From NCBI GenBank assembly GCA_963600315.1, contig CAVCAW010000053.1, forward strand, positions 1 through 64,000: DNA of 64,000 nt, written 5' to 3'. The notes below the pieces were generated by a model. It saw only the letters and a list, made by a program, of their open reading frames with translations. It ran no database searches and was not told the DNA's origin. This document shows positions 33,383 through 42,947 of this stretch, piece by piece. The DNA comes from UBA6382 sp963600315 (GTDB lineage Bacteria > Bacteroidota > Bacteroidia > Bacteroidales > Bacteroidaceae). The position numbers and the translations under genes were made by a program. Position 1 is the first letter of the stretch. Each line of letters starts with the position of its first letter.

Positions 33383-34621
33383 ATGAACTACAGAAAATTA
33401 TCAAAGTTTGCAGTTGCTTTTGTCGGAGCAATATGCATAGTGACAATGACAGGCTGTGGCGGCAACAAGGCTCAGCAGCAAGCCTCTAACGAGTATGCGG
33501 TTAGAACCATTACAACGTCAAGCCCTGACCTTAATTACACCTATCCGGCAACCATCAAGGGTAAGCAGGATATCGAAATTCGTCCGCGTGTGGCAGGCAA
33601 TATCGTTAAGGTTTGTGTTGACGAGGGTGCGACTGTCAGTGCAGGTCAGACCCTTTTTGTTATTGACGATGTAACATACCGTGAAGCTGTGAATCAGGCC
33701 AACGCTGCTGTTAACCAGGCTAATGCTAGTCTCAATCAGACTAAGGCAGCTCTTGCTACGGCTAAACTTACCTATAACAATAAAAAAGAATTGTTTGGCA
33801 AGAAAATCATTGGTGACTACGAACTTCAGTCGGCTAAAAATGCGCTGACTCAAGCTGAGGCTGCAGTGGCTACTGCCGAGGCTGGCGTAGCTTCTGCTAA
33901 GGCTACTCTCGTTTCGGCTAAGCAGAATCTTTCTTACTGCTACGTAAAGAGCCCTTCAAATGGTGTTGTTGGTTCAATTCCTTATCGTGTGGGTGCGTTG
34001 GTAAGCAGTTCGAGCGTGGAACCTTTGACCACTGTGTCTAACATAGAAACGATGTATGTCTATTTCTCAGTGACTGAGAAACAGCTTCTTGAAATGACTC
34101 GCTCTACGGGCGACAGCAAGTCTATTCTTGCTTCGATGCCTGCTGTGCAGCTAAAGTTGGTAGACGGCACAATTTATGACAAGACTGGCAAGGTTAACAC
34201 CATTAGCGGTGTGATTGACCAATCAACAGGTTCAGTATCGCTCCGTGCTGATTTTGCCAATCCTCAGCACTTGCTCAAGACGGGTGGTACTGGCAATGTC
34301 TTGATTCCGTATGTAGCAAAAGATGTTGTAGTTATTCCTCAAAGTGCTACGGTTGAGCTTCAGGATCAGAAGTATGTGTACATTGTTGGCAAGGATAATA
34401 AGGTGACATTCTCGTCTATCAAAGTAGCTGACGTAAATGATGGTCAGGATTATATCGTGACATCAGGTCTAAAGGCTGGTGACCGTATTGTGACACAAGG
34501 TGTGGCTCAGGGTATCTCAGCTCTGACAGATGGCATGACCATTACACCTATCACTGAAGAGCAGGCGGCTAAGAAAGTACAGCAGGCCATTCAGATGGGT
34601 GCTGCAAACCTCAGTAAGTAA
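33383..34621 (+). CDS. RND efflux periplasmic adaptor (membrane-fusion lipoprotein)
   Basis: AcrA/MexA-like adaptor joining the RND pump to the outer-membrane channel. 412 residues; lipobox ends MTGC (Cys25). The barrel/lipoyl part has EIRPRVAGNIVKVCVDEGATV and later YCYVKSPSNGVVGSIPYRVG; between them (about 100-185) lies an Ala/Gln/Lys-rich helical hairpin (QANAAVNQANASLNQTKAAL, EAAVATAEAGVASAK). Membrane-proximal beta domains follow (VVVIPQSATVELQDQKYV). First gene of the three-gene pump operon; 109 bp to the next. Confidence 0.95.
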   Translation: MNYRKLSKFAVAFVGAICIVTMTGCGGNKAQQQASNEYAVRTITTSSPDLNYTYPATIKGKQDIEIRPRVAGNIVKVCVDEGATVSAGQTLFVIDDVTYREAVNQANAAVNQANASLNQTKAALATAKLTYNNKKELFGKKIIGDYELQSAKNALTQAEAAVATAEAGVASAKATLVSAKQNLSYCYVKSPSNGVVGSIPYRVGALVSSSSVEPLTTVSNIETMYVYFSVTEKQLLEMTRSTGDSKSILASMPAVQLKLVDGTIYDKTGKVNTISGVIDQSTGSVSLRADFANPQHLLKTGGTGNVLIPYVAKDVVVIPQSATVELQDQKYVYIVGKDNKVTFSSIKVADVNDGQDYIVTSGLKAGDRIVTQGVAQGISALTDGMTITPITEEQAAKKVQQAIQMGAANLSK

Positions 34622-34730
34622 TATGAAGAAGTGACGGTGTGATGCTCAGTATAAATGACGTCATTAAGTCGTCTTGACTGGGTGCTGATTCACAACGTAT
34701 CAATATATTCTAACCTAAGACAGCAATAAA

Positions 34731-37700
34731 ATGAAACTTGAAACCTTTATAAAAAGGCCTGTACTCTCGACCGTGATATCAATATTGATAGTGATATTGG
34801 GTATCATCGGCTTGATAGCCATGCCTATTGAGCAATATCCTAATATTGCTCCTCCAACTATCAGTGTGAGGACAACTTATACTGGTGCCGATGCTCAGAC
34901 TGTGCTGAACTCTGTTATCGCTCCTCTTGAGGAAAGTATCAATGGTGTTGAGAACATGACATACATGACATCGTCGGCAACCAACGATGGTTCGGCAAGC
35001 ATCACGATATACTTCAAACAAGGTACCGATGCCGACATGGCTGCAGTGAATGTGCAGAACCGTGTGTCGCAGGCGCAAAACCTGTTGCCTTCGGAGGTTG
35101 TCAGCGTGGGTGTGACTACTCAAAAACGCCAGACTTCACAAGTGCTTATTTATGCACTATCTTCAGATAAAGGTCAGTATAGCGAGGAATTTCTAACCAA
35201 CTACAATGCAATTAATATCTCGCCTGTTATCCAGCGTGTGCAGGGTGTAGGTTCGTGTGAGGGCTTTGGTGCCAAGACCTACTCTATGCGTATTTGGCTT
35301 GACCCTGCGAAGATGAAGGAACATTCACTCGTGCCTTCAGATATCTCTAGCTTGCTGGCTACGCAAAACATTGAGGCCGCTCCTGGTAAGTTGGGCGAAA
35401 ATGCCAATTCTCAGTTTGAATATGTGCTTCGCTACACTGGTCGTTTGAAGAGCGCCCAAGAGTTTGACAACATGGTGATTCGCTCGAACACGGACGGAAC
35501 TACCCTCAAACTCAAGGATGTTGCCAAGGTAGAACTTGGTGCGCAGACTTATGTGGTGAATAACTTGGTGGATGGCAAACCTGCGGTAACCAACATGGTT
35601 ACTCAGATGTCTGGAAGTAATGCCAACGAAATCGTGAAGAACGTGAAAGCTCAGCTCGATGAGTTGTCGAAGTCTTTCCCTCCGGGCATGCAGATTGTCT
35701 ATGGTATGGATGTGACGGAGTTCCTTTATGCTTCAATCCACGAGGTTATTGAGACTCTTATCATTGCGTTCATACTGGTGATTATCGTGGTGTATATCTT
35801 CCTCCAGGATTTCCGCTCTACGATTATTCCGTGTATTGCCGTTCCTGTGTCATTGATAGGTACGTTCTTCTTCCTCAATTTGTTTGGATTTAGTATCAAC
35901 CTTCTTACTTTGTCGGCTCTCGTGCTCGCCATTGCTATTGTGGTGGACGATGCCATTGTGGTGGTGGAAGCTGTTCACGCCAAACTTGACCAGGGCTATA
36001 AGTCAGCTCGCTTGGCTAGTATAGATGCCATGAACGAGATTTCGGGTGCAATCATCTCTATTACCCTCGTGATGGCAGCAGTGTTTATTCCTGTAAGTTT
36101 CGTGGGCGGTACATCTGGTTCGTTCTACCGTGAGTTCGGTATGACAATGGCGGTGTCTATCATTATCTCTGCTGTCAACGCTTTGACATTGAGTCCTGCT
36201 CTGTGCGCCATGTTCCTCAAGGCGCATGATCCTAATAAGAAAATGACGCTGATTGACAAGTTCCATGCATCGTTTAACGCTGCCTACGACAAAATGCTCG
36301 GTCGCTACCGCAAACTTATTGAGTTTTTCGTGAAGGCTAAGGCTGTCTCGATAGGCATTGTGGTTGCTGCGATAGCTGTGTTGGTAGTGCTCATGAGCAA
36401 CACTAAGACTGGTCTTATTCCTGACGAGGATACTGGTGTGGTATTCGCTACTGTCTCTCTGGCTCCTGGTACGGGTAAAGACAAAACGTCCGAAACCATG
36501 CAGACTATGCAGAAGATGTTTGAAACCAATCCTGCAATAAAGACGACTATACAGATTGTGGGTTACAACTTCATTGCTGGACAGGGTTCCAACCAAGGAA
36601 CTTTTATCTTGAAACTCAAACCGTTTGATGAACGTGATGATGCTTCTTTGTCCTCAACTGAGCTTGTAAAGAAAATCTTTGCTCAGTCTACAGCACTGAA
36701 AGATGCTCAGGTGATGGCCTTTGCTCCACCAATGATATCTGGTTACGGAGCGTCCAACGGTTTGTCACTATCCATGCAAGACAAGACTGGTGGTTCGATT
36801 GACAAATTTTTTGCCCAGACTGGCAAATTCCTTGCCGCTCTTAATCAGCGAGAGGAAATACAATATGCTATGACTTCGTTCAACTCGTCATATCCTCAGT
36901 ACCAGATTTCGGTTGATGTAGACAAATGTACACGTGCTGGTACTACTCCCAAGGAAGTGCTGTCAGTGCTGCAAGGCTATTATGGAGGTTTGTATTCTTC
37001 AAACTTCAACGCTTATGGTAAACTCTACCGCGTAATGATTCAGGGTACGCCGGAGACTCGTATCGATGAGAATTCTCTGAACTCCATCTATGTGCGTATC
37101 AATGGCGAGATGGCTCCTGTGTCAAGTTTCATCTCGATGAAGAAAATCTATGGTCCTTCTAATATAGACCGTTTCAACCTCTTTACGGCAATCAATATAA
37201 ACGTGGCACCTAACTCTGGATACTCTACTGGTGATGCCATGAAAGCTGTGAAGGAAGTTGCGGAGAAGACTCTGGATTCGGGCTATAGTTACGAATATTC
37301 GGGCTTGAGCCGTTCGGAGAGTGAGTCATCTAACAATACTGCGCTCATCTTCGTATTGTGTTTCGTATTTATCTACCTCATTCTGAGTGCACAATACGAA
37401 AGTTATATACTTCCTCTTTCGGTAGTACTGTCTGTGCCGTTTGGTCTGGCTGGTGCATTCATCTTCACCAATATATTCGGTCATGCGAACGACATCTACA
37501 CTCAGATTGCGCTAATCATGCTTATTGGTCTGTTGGCTAAGAACGCTATCCTTATCGTGCAGTTTGCTCTTGAACGTCGTCAGACCGGTATGGCAATAAA
37601 GTGGTCAGCCATCCTTGGTGCTTCAGCTCGTTTGCGTCCTATCTTGATGACCTCTTTGGCTATGGTCGTAGGTCTGTTGCCTCTGATGTTTGCTTCGGGT

Positions 37701-37913
37701 GTGGGTGCCAACGGTAACTCTACGCTTGGTGCCAGCGCTGTGGGTGGTATGCTTGTGGGCATGGTTCTTCAGGTTCTTATCGTGCCGTGTCTGTTTGTTA
37801 TCTGCCAGTGGTTGCAGGAGAAGATTTCGCCAATGAAGTTCATTGGTCTTGTCAATGGCGACAACGATACGGAATTAAAGCAGTACACCAATCCTGTAAA
37901 GTCTAAAAAATAA
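34731..37913 (+). CDS. RND multidrug efflux transporter (AcrB/HAE1 family)
   Basis: Inner-membrane proton-driven drug exporter, 1060 residues, the usual HAE1 length. It starts with TFIKRPVLSTVISILIVILG (TM1) and IAMPIEQYPNIAPP-like sequence, has the two periplasmic porter halves, and the proton-relay aspartates in AIVVDDAIVVVEAVH of TM4. The second half repeats the fold (ILSAQYESYILPLSVVLSVP, LLAKNAILIVQFA, RPILMTSLAMVVGLLPLM). It ends 11 bp before the outer-membrane channel gene. Its codon use favours T-ending codons (GCT, GGT, CGT), unlike many genes left of 26 kb. Confidence 0.97.
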   Translation: MKLETFIKRPVLSTVISILIVILGIIGLIAMPIEQYPNIAPPTISVRTTYTGADAQTVLNSVIAPLEESINGVENMTYMTSSATNDGSASITIYFKQGTDADMAAVNVQNRVSQAQNLLPSEVVSVGVTTQKRQTSQVLIYALSSDKGQYSEEFLTNYNAINISPVIQRVQGVGSCEGFGAKTYSMRIWLDPAKMKEHSLVPSDISSLLATQNIEAAPGKLGENANSQFEYVLRYTGRLKSAQEFDNMVIRSNTDGTTLKLKDVAKVELGAQTYVVNNLVDGKPAVTNMVTQMSGSNANEIVKNVKAQLDELSKSFPPGMQIVYGMDVTEFLYASIHEVIETLIIAFILVIIVVYIFLQDFRSTIIPCIAVPVSLIGTFFFLNLFGFSINLLTLSALVLAIAIVVDDAIVVVEAVHAKLDQGYKSARLASIDAMNEISGAIISITLVMAAVFIPVSFVGGTSGSFYREFGMTMAVSIIISAVNALTLSPALCAMFLKAHDPNKKMTLIDKFHASFNAAYDKMLGRYRKLIEFFVKAKAVSIGIVVAAIAVLVVLMSNTKTGLIPDEDTGVVFATVSLAPGTGKDKTSETMQTMQKMFETNPAIKTTIQIVGYNFIAGQGSNQGTFILKLKPFDERDDASLSSTELVKKIFAQSTALKDAQVMAFAPPMISGYGASNGLSLSMQDKTGGSIDKFFAQTGKFLAALNQREEIQYAMTSFNSSYPQYQISVDVDKCTRAGTTPKEVLSVLQGYYGGLYSSNFNAYGKLYRVMIQGTPETRIDENSLNSIYVRINGEMAPVSSFISMKKIYGPSNIDRFNLFTAININVAPNSGYSTGDAMKAVKEVAEKTLDSGYSYEYSGLSRSESESSNNTALIFVLCFVFIYLILSAQYESYILPLSVVLSVPFGLAGAFIFTNIFGHANDIYTQIALIMLIGLLAKNAILIVQFALERRQTGMAIKWSAILGASARLRPILMTSLAMVVGLLPLMFASGVGANGNSTLGASAVGGMLVGMVLQVLIVPCLFVICQWLQEKISPMKFIGLVNGDNDTELKQYTNPVKSKK

Positions 37914-37924
37914 GATTCGTTTTT

Positions 37925-39304
37925 ATGAAAAACTCATTATATATTCTGATGTCGTGCATGCTGCTCTTGAGCAGCTGCGGCATCTACAACAAGTACGAGC
38001 GTCCAGAGGTCAATGCTAAGGGATTGTATCGTGATACTGCCGTTGAGGGTGACACCTTGGTGGCTGCCGACACAACGACACTCGGCTCCACACCTTGGCG
38101 CCAAGTGTTTACAGATCCAAAACTACAAGCACTTATAGACAGCGCTTTGGCTAACAATAGTGATCTGCTGACTGCGGCTCTCTCTGTGAAGCAGTCAGAA
38201 GAGATGCTTAAAGTGGCAAAATTGGCATATGTCCCTTCGTTTGTGTTCTCTCCCAGTGGGACTTTGAGTTCATGGGACGGTGCTAAGACCACCAAGACCT
38301 ATTCTTTGCCTATTCAGGCTTCATGGACTATAGACCTGTTTGGCAATTTGCTAAATGCAAAACGAGCTCAGCAGGCAACGCTCATTCAGGCTCGCGATTA
38401 TCAGAGAGCAGTGAAAACCTCAATAATCTCAAGTGTGGCTAACTGCTACTACACTCTGCTCATGCTTGACGAGCAGCTACGCATTACCAAAGAGACAGAG
38501 AGTCTGACCGAACAGACGTGGAAGACAATGCAGGACATGAAGGAGTACTATGGCTACAACGAGGCTTCAGTCTTGTCTGCCAAGGCCAACTACCTTTCCG
38601 TAAAGGCATCCATACCTGAGATTGAGCGCCAGATACGCGAGATAGAGAACTCTTTGAGCCTTCTTCTGGCACAAGCTCCTACGCATATTGACCGCGGCAC
38701 TTTCGAAGGTCAGAGCTTGCCCGAAAATTTGAGCACGGGTGTTGGTATACAGGTGTTGGCAAATCGCCCCGACGTACACGCCAAGGAAATGGCTTTGGCC
38801 AATTGCTTCTATAATGTCAACAAAGCTCGTTCTGCATTCTATCCTAATATTACTATTAGCGGTTCTGCTGCCTGGACAAATTCATCGGGCATGGGTATCG
38901 TCAATCCTGGTAAGATGCTGTTGAGTGCAGTGGGTTCGCTTGTACAGCCTATCTTCCAGCATGGTCAACTCGTAGCTGGTCTCAAAGTTGCCAAGTCGCA
39001 ACAGGAACAAGCTTATATAGCTTGGCAACAGTCAATACTGAATGCCGGCAGTGAGGTGAGCAATGCGCTGAAATTGTATGAAACTTCGTCAAAACTATCG
39101 GAAATAGAGGCTGAACGAGTGGAAACTTTGCAAGCCAATGTAGACGCTGTTACAGCACTTATGGCCAATGGTTCCACATATCTCGAGGTTATCACTGCGC
39201 AGCAGGCTCTTCTTGCCAGCCAACTTCAGAAAGTGACTGATGACTTCAATAAAATGCAGGCTGTTGTAAACCTCTATTACGCACTTGGCGGAGGTCAGGA
39301 CTAA
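37925..39304 (+). CDS. TolC/OprM-family outer-membrane efflux lipoprotein
   Basis: Outer-membrane channel of the pump, 459 residues, with lipobox ending LSSC (Cys18) followed by GIYNKYERP. Paired OEP repeats give the barrel-tunnel architecture: WRQVFTDPKLQALIDSALAN opens repeat one, VGIQVLANRPDVHAKEMALA opens repeat two, and long Ala/Gln/Ser-rich coiled segments follow each. AFYPNITISGSAAW is the typical barrel strand. It completes adaptor-pump-channel, 11 bp after the pump. Confidence 0.95.
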   Translation: MKNSLYILMSCMLLLSSCGIYNKYERPEVNAKGLYRDTAVEGDTLVAADTTTLGSTPWRQVFTDPKLQALIDSALANNSDLLTAALSVKQSEEMLKVAKLAYVPSFVFSPSGTLSSWDGAKTTKTYSLPIQASWTIDLFGNLLNAKRAQQATLIQARDYQRAVKTSIISSVANCYYTLLMLDEQLRITKETESLTEQTWKTMQDMKEYYGYNEASVLSAKANYLSVKASIPEIERQIREIENSLSLLLAQAPTHIDRGTFEGQSLPENLSTGVGIQVLANRPDVHAKEMALANCFYNVNKARSAFYPNITISGSAAWTNSSGMGIVNPGKMLLSAVGSLVQPIFQHGQLVAGLKVAKSQQEQAYIAWQQSILNAGSEVSNALKLYETSSKLSEIEAERVETLQANVDAVTALMANGSTYLEVITAQQALLASQLQKVTDDFNKMQAVVNLYYALGGGQD

Positions 39305-39349
39305 GCCTGCAGTGGAATAAACGAACGACAATTAAATAATATTACCTAT

Positions 39350-40123
39350 ATGATTAGTCCACAAGCATTTGTAGATTCTTCGGCTAAGATTGGAGCCGAT
39401 GTTACCATATATCCGTTCGCTTATGTTGAGGCGAACACCGTGATAGGCGATGGCTGCGTGATTTATCCTTATGTCAGCGTTATGTCGGGCACTATAATGG
39501 GCAAGAACAACAAAGTGTTCCAAGGCACAGTGCTTGGTGCTTTGCCGCAAGACTTTGAGTTTAGCGGTGAGGATTCGCAGCTCTTGATAGGCGACAATAA
39601 CACCATACGCGAAAATGTGGTTATCAACCGAGCAACACATAGCAACGGTAAAACCATAATAGGCGATGGCAACTGTATCATGGAGGGTGTTCATATCTCT
39701 CACGATTGTCATATTTATAATGACACGGTGATAGGCTATGGCTCAAAAATTGCCGGTTGCGTGGAGATTCATGACGATGCCATACTTACTTCGAATGTTA
39801 TTGCTAACCCAGGAACACGAGTTGGTCGTTGTGCTATGGTGAAAAGCGGATGCCGCTTTAGCAAAGATATACCTCCATTCGTTGTTGGTACCCACAACCC
39901 TATAGAGTATGGAGGTGTCAATGCCACCATTCTGAGTAACTCTGGCATAGAAGAAAAAATTCAGTTTCATATTGCCAGTGCCTACAGACTTGTGTTTAAT
40001 GGAAAGACCTCCCTGGAAGATGGTATCATGCAGATTAAGTCGCAGGTGGTAAAGAGTCCTGAAATTGATGATATTATTTCATTCCTCGAAACAACCAAAC
40101 TGGGACTGATAGGCAAGGATTGA
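39350..40123 (+). CDS. lpxA: LpxA-like acyl-ACP-UDP-sugar O-acyltransferase (diverged paralogue)
   Basis: Left-handed beta-helix acyltransferase of 257 residues. The hexapeptide repeats run from residue 1 to about 190 and a helical C-terminal domain follows. The catalytic base is present in HISHDC (H118, equivalent to His125 of E. coli LpxA). However, where E. coli has His144 and His160 this protein has C137 (IAGCV) and N153 (VIANPG), so UDP-sugar contacts differ. It sits 45 bp after the efflux operon and not beside lpxD/lpxC-fabZ, where Bacteroidetes usually keep lpxA. I therefore treat it as an LpxA-family enzyme, perhaps with another substrate, and use the symbol with caution. Confidence 0.75.
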   Translation: MISPQAFVDSSAKIGADVTIYPFAYVEANTVIGDGCVIYPYVSVMSGTIMGKNNKVFQGTVLGALPQDFEFSGEDSQLLIGDNNTIRENVVINRATHSNGKTIIGDGNCIMEGVHISHDCHIYNDTVIGYGSKIAGCVEIHDDAILTSNVIANPGTRVGRCAMVKSGCRFSKDIPPFVVGTHNPIEYGGVNATILSNSGIEEKIQFHIASAYRLVFNGKTSLEDGIMQIKSQVVKSPEIDDIISFLETTKLGLIGKD

Positions 40124-40152
40124 AAAAATCCCACCTTTGAGAATACAAAAAA

Positions 40153-40184
40153 AGCCGCTCCTCAAAAACGATTTTGGGAGCGGC
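40153..40184 (+). terminator. Rho-independent terminator after lpxA
   Basis: AGCCGCTCC (40153-40161) pairs with GGAGCGGCT (about 40176-40184), extended inside by CAAAA/TTTTG around an ACGA loop; CTTT follows. Confidence 0.82.
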
Positions 40185-40263
40185 TCTTTGCTGATAGGCA
40201 CGTTCTTGTGTGTTGATAGTCAATCTTTAGAGATTTTAACGTATATGTTTGTAATAAATGTGT

Positions 40264-40271
40264 TACCTTTG
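40264..40271 (+). promoter_or_regulatory. Promoter -7 element TACCTTTG before the DUF5686 gene
   Basis: TACCTTTG ends only 6 bases before ATG 40277, so transcription should start at or just after that ATG. This favours leaderless translation or a later start (GTG 40307). Confidence 0.6.
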
Positions 40272-40276
40272 CGTTT

Positions 40277-42901
40277 ATGCGTTATAAGATTTTTCAATTA
40301 CGTATCGTGTATAAATTATTATTGATTTTAAGTTTTGCAGTAGCTTCATTGGTGGCATCGGCTCAAAATATTGCTGGTGTCGTAACTGACGCTCGCACTG
40401 GCAAACCCATTGCTTATGCCAACGTGTTTTATGATGGCATGCCCGTAGGTGTAAATACCGATGAGAATGGTATGTATACTTTGCCGTTGCATGCAGGCAA
40501 GACATTGGTGGTTTCGTTCTACGGCTACGGACGCCAAACGTTTAACATTACTTCTGAAAGCCGGCGCATCGATGTGAAGATGACTGATGTGTCGCGCACA
40601 CTTAAAGAGGCGGTGGTGAAGGCACGCAAGAAGAAATATTCACGTAAGAATAATCCTGCTGTAGAGTTGATGAAAAAGGTTATTGCTGCCAAGAAGCAGA
40701 CAGACCTACATCGACATGCTTATTTCAGCTACAACATGTATAAGAAGCTGACGTTTGCATTTAATGACGTATCGGAGAAGACTCTTAGCGAGGGTATCTT
40801 CAAGAAAATGCCGTTTCTGAACAAGCATGTAGAAGTGTGCCCCGAAACTGGTAAACGCATATTACCCATAACCTTTCAAGAAACCACACAACGACAGATA
40901 TGGCGCAAAAATCCTCAGTCTGAAAAAACTATTATAACGGGAAAACGTGAAGAGGGACTGAACAAATTTTTCTCTTCAGGCGAAATTCTCAACAGTATTC
41001 TTGCGGATTGCTTTACAGATGTCAATATATATGATGACAACGTCAGACTCCTACGCCACCAGTTTGTCAGTCCTATATCTTCGAAAAACGCCATTAGCTT
41101 CTATCATTTCTATATACAAGACACGGTTTTTGTAGGCAATGATAAATGCATAGAGGTGGCTTTCAACCCAAACAATCCCCAAGACTTTGGTTTCTCGGGC
41201 AGTCTGTTTATTATGACAGATTCCACTTATAGGGTGCGACAGTCAAAACTGAAGATTCCACACAGCTCGGATGTTAACTTTGTGGAGAATCTCAATATCA
41301 ATCAGGAGTTTCAGAACCTTCCTTCGGGTGACCAAGTGCTGACCCAAAACAAGATGACGGTGCAGATTTCCGCAATCTTGGATATGGCGCGCCTTCATGT
41401 GCAACTTACTAACGACTATTCGGACTTTAGCTTGTCTCCGTTGCCTGACAAAGACTTTCGCTATGGTGGACAAGAATATGTTGAGCCCAACGCTGTGTTG
41501 CAAAATGAAGATTTCTGGAAGGCAAACCGCACTGATAGTCTAACTATGGCTGAAGCCTCCATGGGGCAGATGGTGAAAGAGTTTCAAAGTATGAAGAACT
41601 TCAATATCTTCATGTTTGTATTCAAGGCCTTCGTGGAGAATTATGTGGAAACTTCTTCTAATCCACAGAAACCATCGAAGTTTGACATCGGTCCTGTTAA
41701 TACAATATTCAGTCATAATTTTATTGATGGGTTCAGGTTGCGTGCTTCGGGTCAGACTACAGCCAATCTCAATCCTCATCTTTTTGCCAAGGGATATGTG
41801 GCATATGGATTTAAGGATCATAGGTTTAAGGGTATGTCAGAACTGACCTATGCGTTCAAGAAGAGGTCTTATCAAGTCACGGAGTTCCCGATGAACAATC
41901 TCTCTGTGTCATATCAGACTGATGTGATGTCGGCTTCCGATAAATTTATGCCCACCGACAAGGATAACGTCTTCTCCTCGTTCAAAGTGACGACGGTAGA
42001 TCAAATGGCATATTATCACAAATTTGCCCTCAAGTATCAGCGTGAGTGGCTTAATGGTTTCGGGGTATGCACACAGTTGCGTCGAGAAAGAGATGAAGGC
42101 GTCGGAGCATTGTTCTATCAGCCGTTGGATGAATTAGGAACACCGTCAGCTGATAAAACTGCGCACGTCCGTTATTTCAATACAACCGACTTGTCTTTGG
42201 AACTGAAGTACATACCAGGGGCAAAGTATATGAATACCAAGCAACGTCGCATCACTGTCAACAATGAGGCTCCGATATTTACTCTCAGACACACAGTCGG
42301 ACTTAAGACTTTGGGTGGGGAACATAACTACAATTTAACGGAAGCCTCGGTGTACAAACGCTTTTGGTTGCCATCAGCGTGGGGTAGGATGGATTTTAAT
42401 ATCAACGGCGGTGTTCAATGGAATAGAGTGCCATTCCCATTGCTCATAATGCCTGCTGCCAATCAGTCCTATATAGTGCACAAGGCTATGTTCTGTATGG
42501 TGAACAATATGGAGTTTCTTAATGACCGCTATGTTTCAGGTATGGTTAATTGGGATCTCAATGGCAAGATATTTAACCGCATTCCGTTGCTACGCAAACT
42601 GAAATGGCGCGAGGTTATCGGATGTAATGCTTTGTGGGGTGTACTCACAGACAAAAACAATCCTACACTCAATCCTGGCGATAGCCGCCTCTACTATTTC
42701 CCAGGGCATTTTAGACACGACGGGTCTTTCAGCTACTCTTCGTTTACGATGGAGCGAAATAAACCTTATGTCGAGGTGTATGCAGGAATCCACAATATAT
42801 TTAAGGTGCTGCAGATTCAGGCTGTGCGTCGCTTGAATTACCTTTATTTGCCAGGTGCAAAGAAGTGGGGTTGGAGAGTAAAACTAGAACTTACGTTCTA
42901 A
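40277..42901 (+). CDS. DUF5686 outer-membrane protein with N-terminal carboxypeptidase-regulatory-like domain
   Basis: Up to 874 residues, exported. After the signal peptide (ending VASAQ, residue 30) comes a CarboxypepD_reg-like beta-sandwich, AGVVTDARTGKPIAYANVFY...GVNTDENGMY (about 33-105), then a long region typical of DUF5686 proteins (NPAVELMKKVIAAKK) and a C-terminal beta-barrel-like half with many alternating aromatic strands, ending RVKLELTF. It lacks a TonB-dependent-receptor plug, so it is not a SusC. Function unknown; the family is common in Bacteroidetes outer membranes. ATG 40277 nearly coincides with the predicted transcription start; GTG 40307 would give a neat 20-residue signal peptide. 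Confidence 0.88.
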   Translation: MRYKIFQLRIVYKLLLILSFAVASLVASAQNIAGVVTDARTGKPIAYANVFYDGMPVGVNTDENGMYTLPLHAGKTLVVSFYGYGRQTFNITSESRRIDVKMTDVSRTLKEAVVKARKKKYSRKNNPAVELMKKVIAAKKQTDLHRHAYFSYNMYKKLTFAFNDVSEKTLSEGIFKKMPFLNKHVEVCPETGKRILPITFQETTQRQIWRKNPQSEKTIITGKREEGLNKFFSSGEILNSILADCFTDVNIYDDNVRLLRHQFVSPISSKNAISFYHFYIQDTVFVGNDKCIEVAFNPNNPQDFGFSGSLFIMTDSTYRVRQSKLKIPHSSDVNFVENLNINQEFQNLPSGDQVLTQNKMTVQISAILDMARLHVQLTNDYSDFSLSPLPDKDFRYGGQEYVEPNAVLQNEDFWKANRTDSLTMAEASMGQMVKEFQSMKNFNIFMFVFKAFVENYVETSSNPQKPSKFDIGPVNTIFSHNFIDGFRLRASGQTTANLNPHLFAKGYVAYGFKDHRFKGMSELTYAFKKRSYQVTEFPMNNLSVSYQTDVMSASDKFMPTDKDNVFSSFKVTTVDQMAYYHKFALKYQREWLNGFGVCTQLRRERDEGVGALFYQPLDELGTPSADKTAHVRYFNTTDLSLELKYIPGAKYMNTKQRRITVNNEAPIFTLRHTVGLKTLGGEHNYNLTEASVYKRFWLPSAWGRMDFNINGGVQWNRVPFPLLIMPAANQSYIVHKAMFCMVNNMEFLNDRYVSGMVNWDLNGKIFNRIPLLRKLKWREVIGCNALWGVLTDKNNPTLNPGDSRLYYFPGHFRHDGSFSYSSFTMERNKPYVEVYAGIHNIFKVLQIQAVRRLNYLYLPGAKKWGWRVKLELTF

Positions 42902-42947
42902 TAGGTTTGAAAGCTAAGATTAATAGATTGTCGTTATAAATCGGATT

